DNA of 15,142 nt. Origin: CBDUUP01 sp965370435 (GTDB lineage Bacteria; Chloroflexota; Anaerolineae; Anaerolineales; UBA11579). The stretch covers positions 1 to 15,142 of the forward strand of contig CBDUUP010000066.1 in NCBI GenBank assembly GCA_965370435.1. Direction: 5' to 3'. This document shows positions 14,147 to 15,142 of the stretch, piece by piece. Position numbers and translations under genes: made by a program. The notes below the pieces were generated by a model. That model had not been told where the DNA came from. It saw only the letters and a program-made list of their open reading frames with translations, and searched no databases. Each line of letters begins with the position of its first letter. Position 1 is the first letter of the stretch.

Positions 14147-14911
14147 CTACTCCTGCGCCAGCAGCGTGGCGACCTCAGCCACAGTCTCACCGCCGGTGAG
14201 CTTCAGGAAGAGGTCTTCCAGGGTGCTGTCCCCATCAGATTGGGCTTGCTGGCGCAGTTCCTCGACCGCGCCGATCCCTACCAATTGTCCGTGGTCCAGA
14301 ATCCCCACCCGGTCGCATACCCGTTCCGCGATTTCCAGGATGTGGGTGGACAAGAACACGGAATTTCCTTGATTGCACAATTCCCGCAGCACATCCTTGA
14401 TCCGCCGTGCGCTGTAGGGGTCCAATCCCGCCAATGGCTCATCCAGGATCAGCGCTCCGGGTTTGTGCAGCATAGCGCTTATCAACCCAATTTTGTGGCG
14501 CATCCCCCCCGAATAGCTGGCGATCAAGTCATCAGCCTTTTCGGAAAGGTCTACCAACGCCAGGAGCCGCTCGCTGCGCCGGTCAACGACCTCATCGCTA
14601 AGGCCATGCAACCCGCCCATAAAACGCATGAATTCGCGCCCGGTCAATTTCTCGTACAACAAAGGCGTCTGAGCCAGGTAGCCGACCGACCGCTTGGCCT
14701 CCACCGCATCCTCCTGCACGTCGTGCCCGGCCACAACCGCCGTGCCGCTGGTCGGCTTGAGCAGCCCCACCAGCATACGGATGGTGGTGGTCTTACCTGC
14801 GCCGTTAGGCCCCAGGAAGCCGAATATCTCGCCCGGCTCGACGGTCAAATTCAAATCCTTAACCGCCGCCAACTTCCCGAAGTTTCTAGTTAAATTCACT
14901 GTTTTTATCAT
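14147..14911 (-). CDS. ABC transporter ATP-binding protein
   Basis: A 254-residue ATPase subunit that powers the exporter encoded downstream. All ABC motifs are intact: Walker A GPNGAGKTT (34-42), Q-loop Q81 (YLAQTP), signature YSGGM (133-137), Walker B LILDEP (154-159) with catalytic E158, D-loop GLD and H-loop H190 (LSTH). The sequence is of the ABC-2/CcmA-like (DrrA/NatA) type. The C-terminal part (LEDLFLKLTGG) is the usual LEDVFL segment of that type. The start is set by AAAGGAG, 6-7 nt before ATG 14911. It is the first gene of a four-gene operon read from a near-consensus promoter. Confidence 0.95.
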   Translation of the reverse strand: MIKTVNLTRNFGKLAAVKDLNLTVEPGEIFGFLGPNGAGKTTTIRMLVGLLKPTSGTAVVAGHDVQEDAVEAKRSVGYLAQTPLLYEKLTGREFMRFMGGLHGLSDEVVDRRSERLLALVDLSEKADDLIASYSGGMRHKIGLISAMLHKPGALILDEPLAGLDPYSARRIKDVLRELCNQGNSVFLSTHILEIAERVCDRVGILDHGQLVGIGAVEELRQQAQSDGDSTLEDLFLKLTGGETVAEVATLLAQE

Positions 14912-14933
14912 ACGCTGCTCCTTTTACACGATC

Positions 14934-14962
14934 ACTATACCATATTTAGTTTATACTGTCAA
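14934..14962 (-). promoter_or_regulatory. Near-consensus promoter of the ABC exporter operon
   Basis: On the minus strand a perfect -35 TTGACA (14962-14957) is followed by a 17-bp spacer and -10 TATAGT (14939-14934). Transcription would start about 16 bp before the ATPase ATG. A strong core promoter next to a repressor-type regulator in the same operon fits a system held off by repression. Confidence 0.85.
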
Positions 14963-14972
14963 CTAGTTTATA
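14947..14972. promoter_or_regulatory. Direct repeat over the ABC operon promoter, candidate operator
   Basis: TAGTTTATA occurs twice, at 14947-14955 and 14964-14972, in a 17-bp period. The first copy lies in the spacer and the second just upstream of the -35, so a bound protein would flank and cover the -35. It is the likely binding site of the winged-helix regulator encoded at the end of the operon. Confidence 0.45.
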
Positions 14973-15023
14973 GTAAAATATTCTCTGGTAGATATTTTGT
15001 AAATTTTCCCAAGCCGTGGTCAT

Positions 15024-15053
15024 CTCCTTTCGTAGGAGCGGACAGACGTCCGC
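15024..15053. repeat. Two tandem hairpins in the right-end intergenic region
   Basis: CTCCT/AGGAG (15024-15038, loop TTCGT) is followed at once by GCGGAC/GTCCGC (15038-15053, loop AGAC). The two share one base. The second carries the same TCCGC core as the palindrome at 4162-4181, so both may belong to one dispersed repeat family. I see no gene between 14975 and the window end. AAGGAG at 15112-15117 may precede a gene that starts outside the window. Confidence 0.5.
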
Positions 15054-15142
15054 CCATTTACATCAAGATAACACTTACCCTTCTAATGGCTTTGGTGGAC
15101 GAATATTGAAAAGGAGCGCGAAATCGAGTATTCTTGGTTTAT

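Noticed and set aside
14240..14893. Plus-strand 217-aa open frame opposite the ABC ATPase
   Set aside because: It is a shadow of the ATPase gene, whose full motif set is on the minus strand.
1..15142. CRISPR array or Cas7-11 effector to accompany the TPR-CHAT/sigma genes
   Set aside because: No regularly spaced direct repeats of 25-40 bp and no Cas-like protein appear in any frame of the window.

Overview
The window looks like a bacterial chromosome segment. It is GC-rich apart from a visibly AT-richer stretch at about 5.4-6.9 kb. The mix of genes (an XRE-NB-ARC STAND protein, a TPR-CHAT protease beside an ECF-like sigma factor, a GT87-type membrane glycosyltransferase, and an ABC exporter operon with its own winged-helix regulator) suggests a Chloroflexota, Anaerolineae-like organism. 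That placement is an inference from gene content, since no 16S rRNA or ribosomal protein gene is present.

Layout: (1) 1-1.7 kb, plus strand: a cell-surface glycan pair, a WecB-type UDP-GlcNAc 2-epimerase and a short left-handed beta-helix acyltransferase, preceded by an extremely GC-rich hairpin/G-quadruplex-prone leader. (2) 1.7-2.1 kb, plus: a strong promoter and a tRNA-Phe/tRNA-Gly/tRNA-Cys cluster, with one terminator-like hairpin inside it and a bidirectional terminator at its end. (3) 2.1-9.1 kb: an accessory block. It holds an XRE-NB-ARC protein (minus), a small membrane-anchored peptide gene with a structured leader (plus), a cluster of palindromes, and a tightly packed minus-strand operon. 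That operon encodes an ECF-like sigma factor, a 275-residue protein of unknown family, and a 1079-residue TPR-CHAT caspase-like protease whose catalytic His and Cys are both present. (4) 9.2-11.5 kb, plus: an aldo/keto reductase with its own promoter and a GT87-like membrane glycosyltransferase. (5) 11.5-14.96 kb, minus: a four-gene ABC exporter operon (ATPase, duplicated permease, 6-TM protein, winged-helix regulator) with a near-consensus promoter carrying a direct repeat. (6) 14.96-15.14 kb: intergenic sequence with tandem hairpins.

The most interesting unit is the sigma factor / middle protein / TPR-CHAT operon. Its parts match the protease arm of type III-E CRISPR (Craspase), where TPR-CHAT (Csx29) cleaves Csx30, a protein that binds the sigma factor CASP-sigma. 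No Cas7-11 effector or CRISPR array is visible here. I infer a stand-alone protease-controlled sigma-factor switch, in which the middle protein holds the sigma factor and is cut by TPR-CHAT on an unknown signal. The adjacent NB-ARC protein and the small membrane peptide may be further sensor or effector parts, but that link rests only on proximity.
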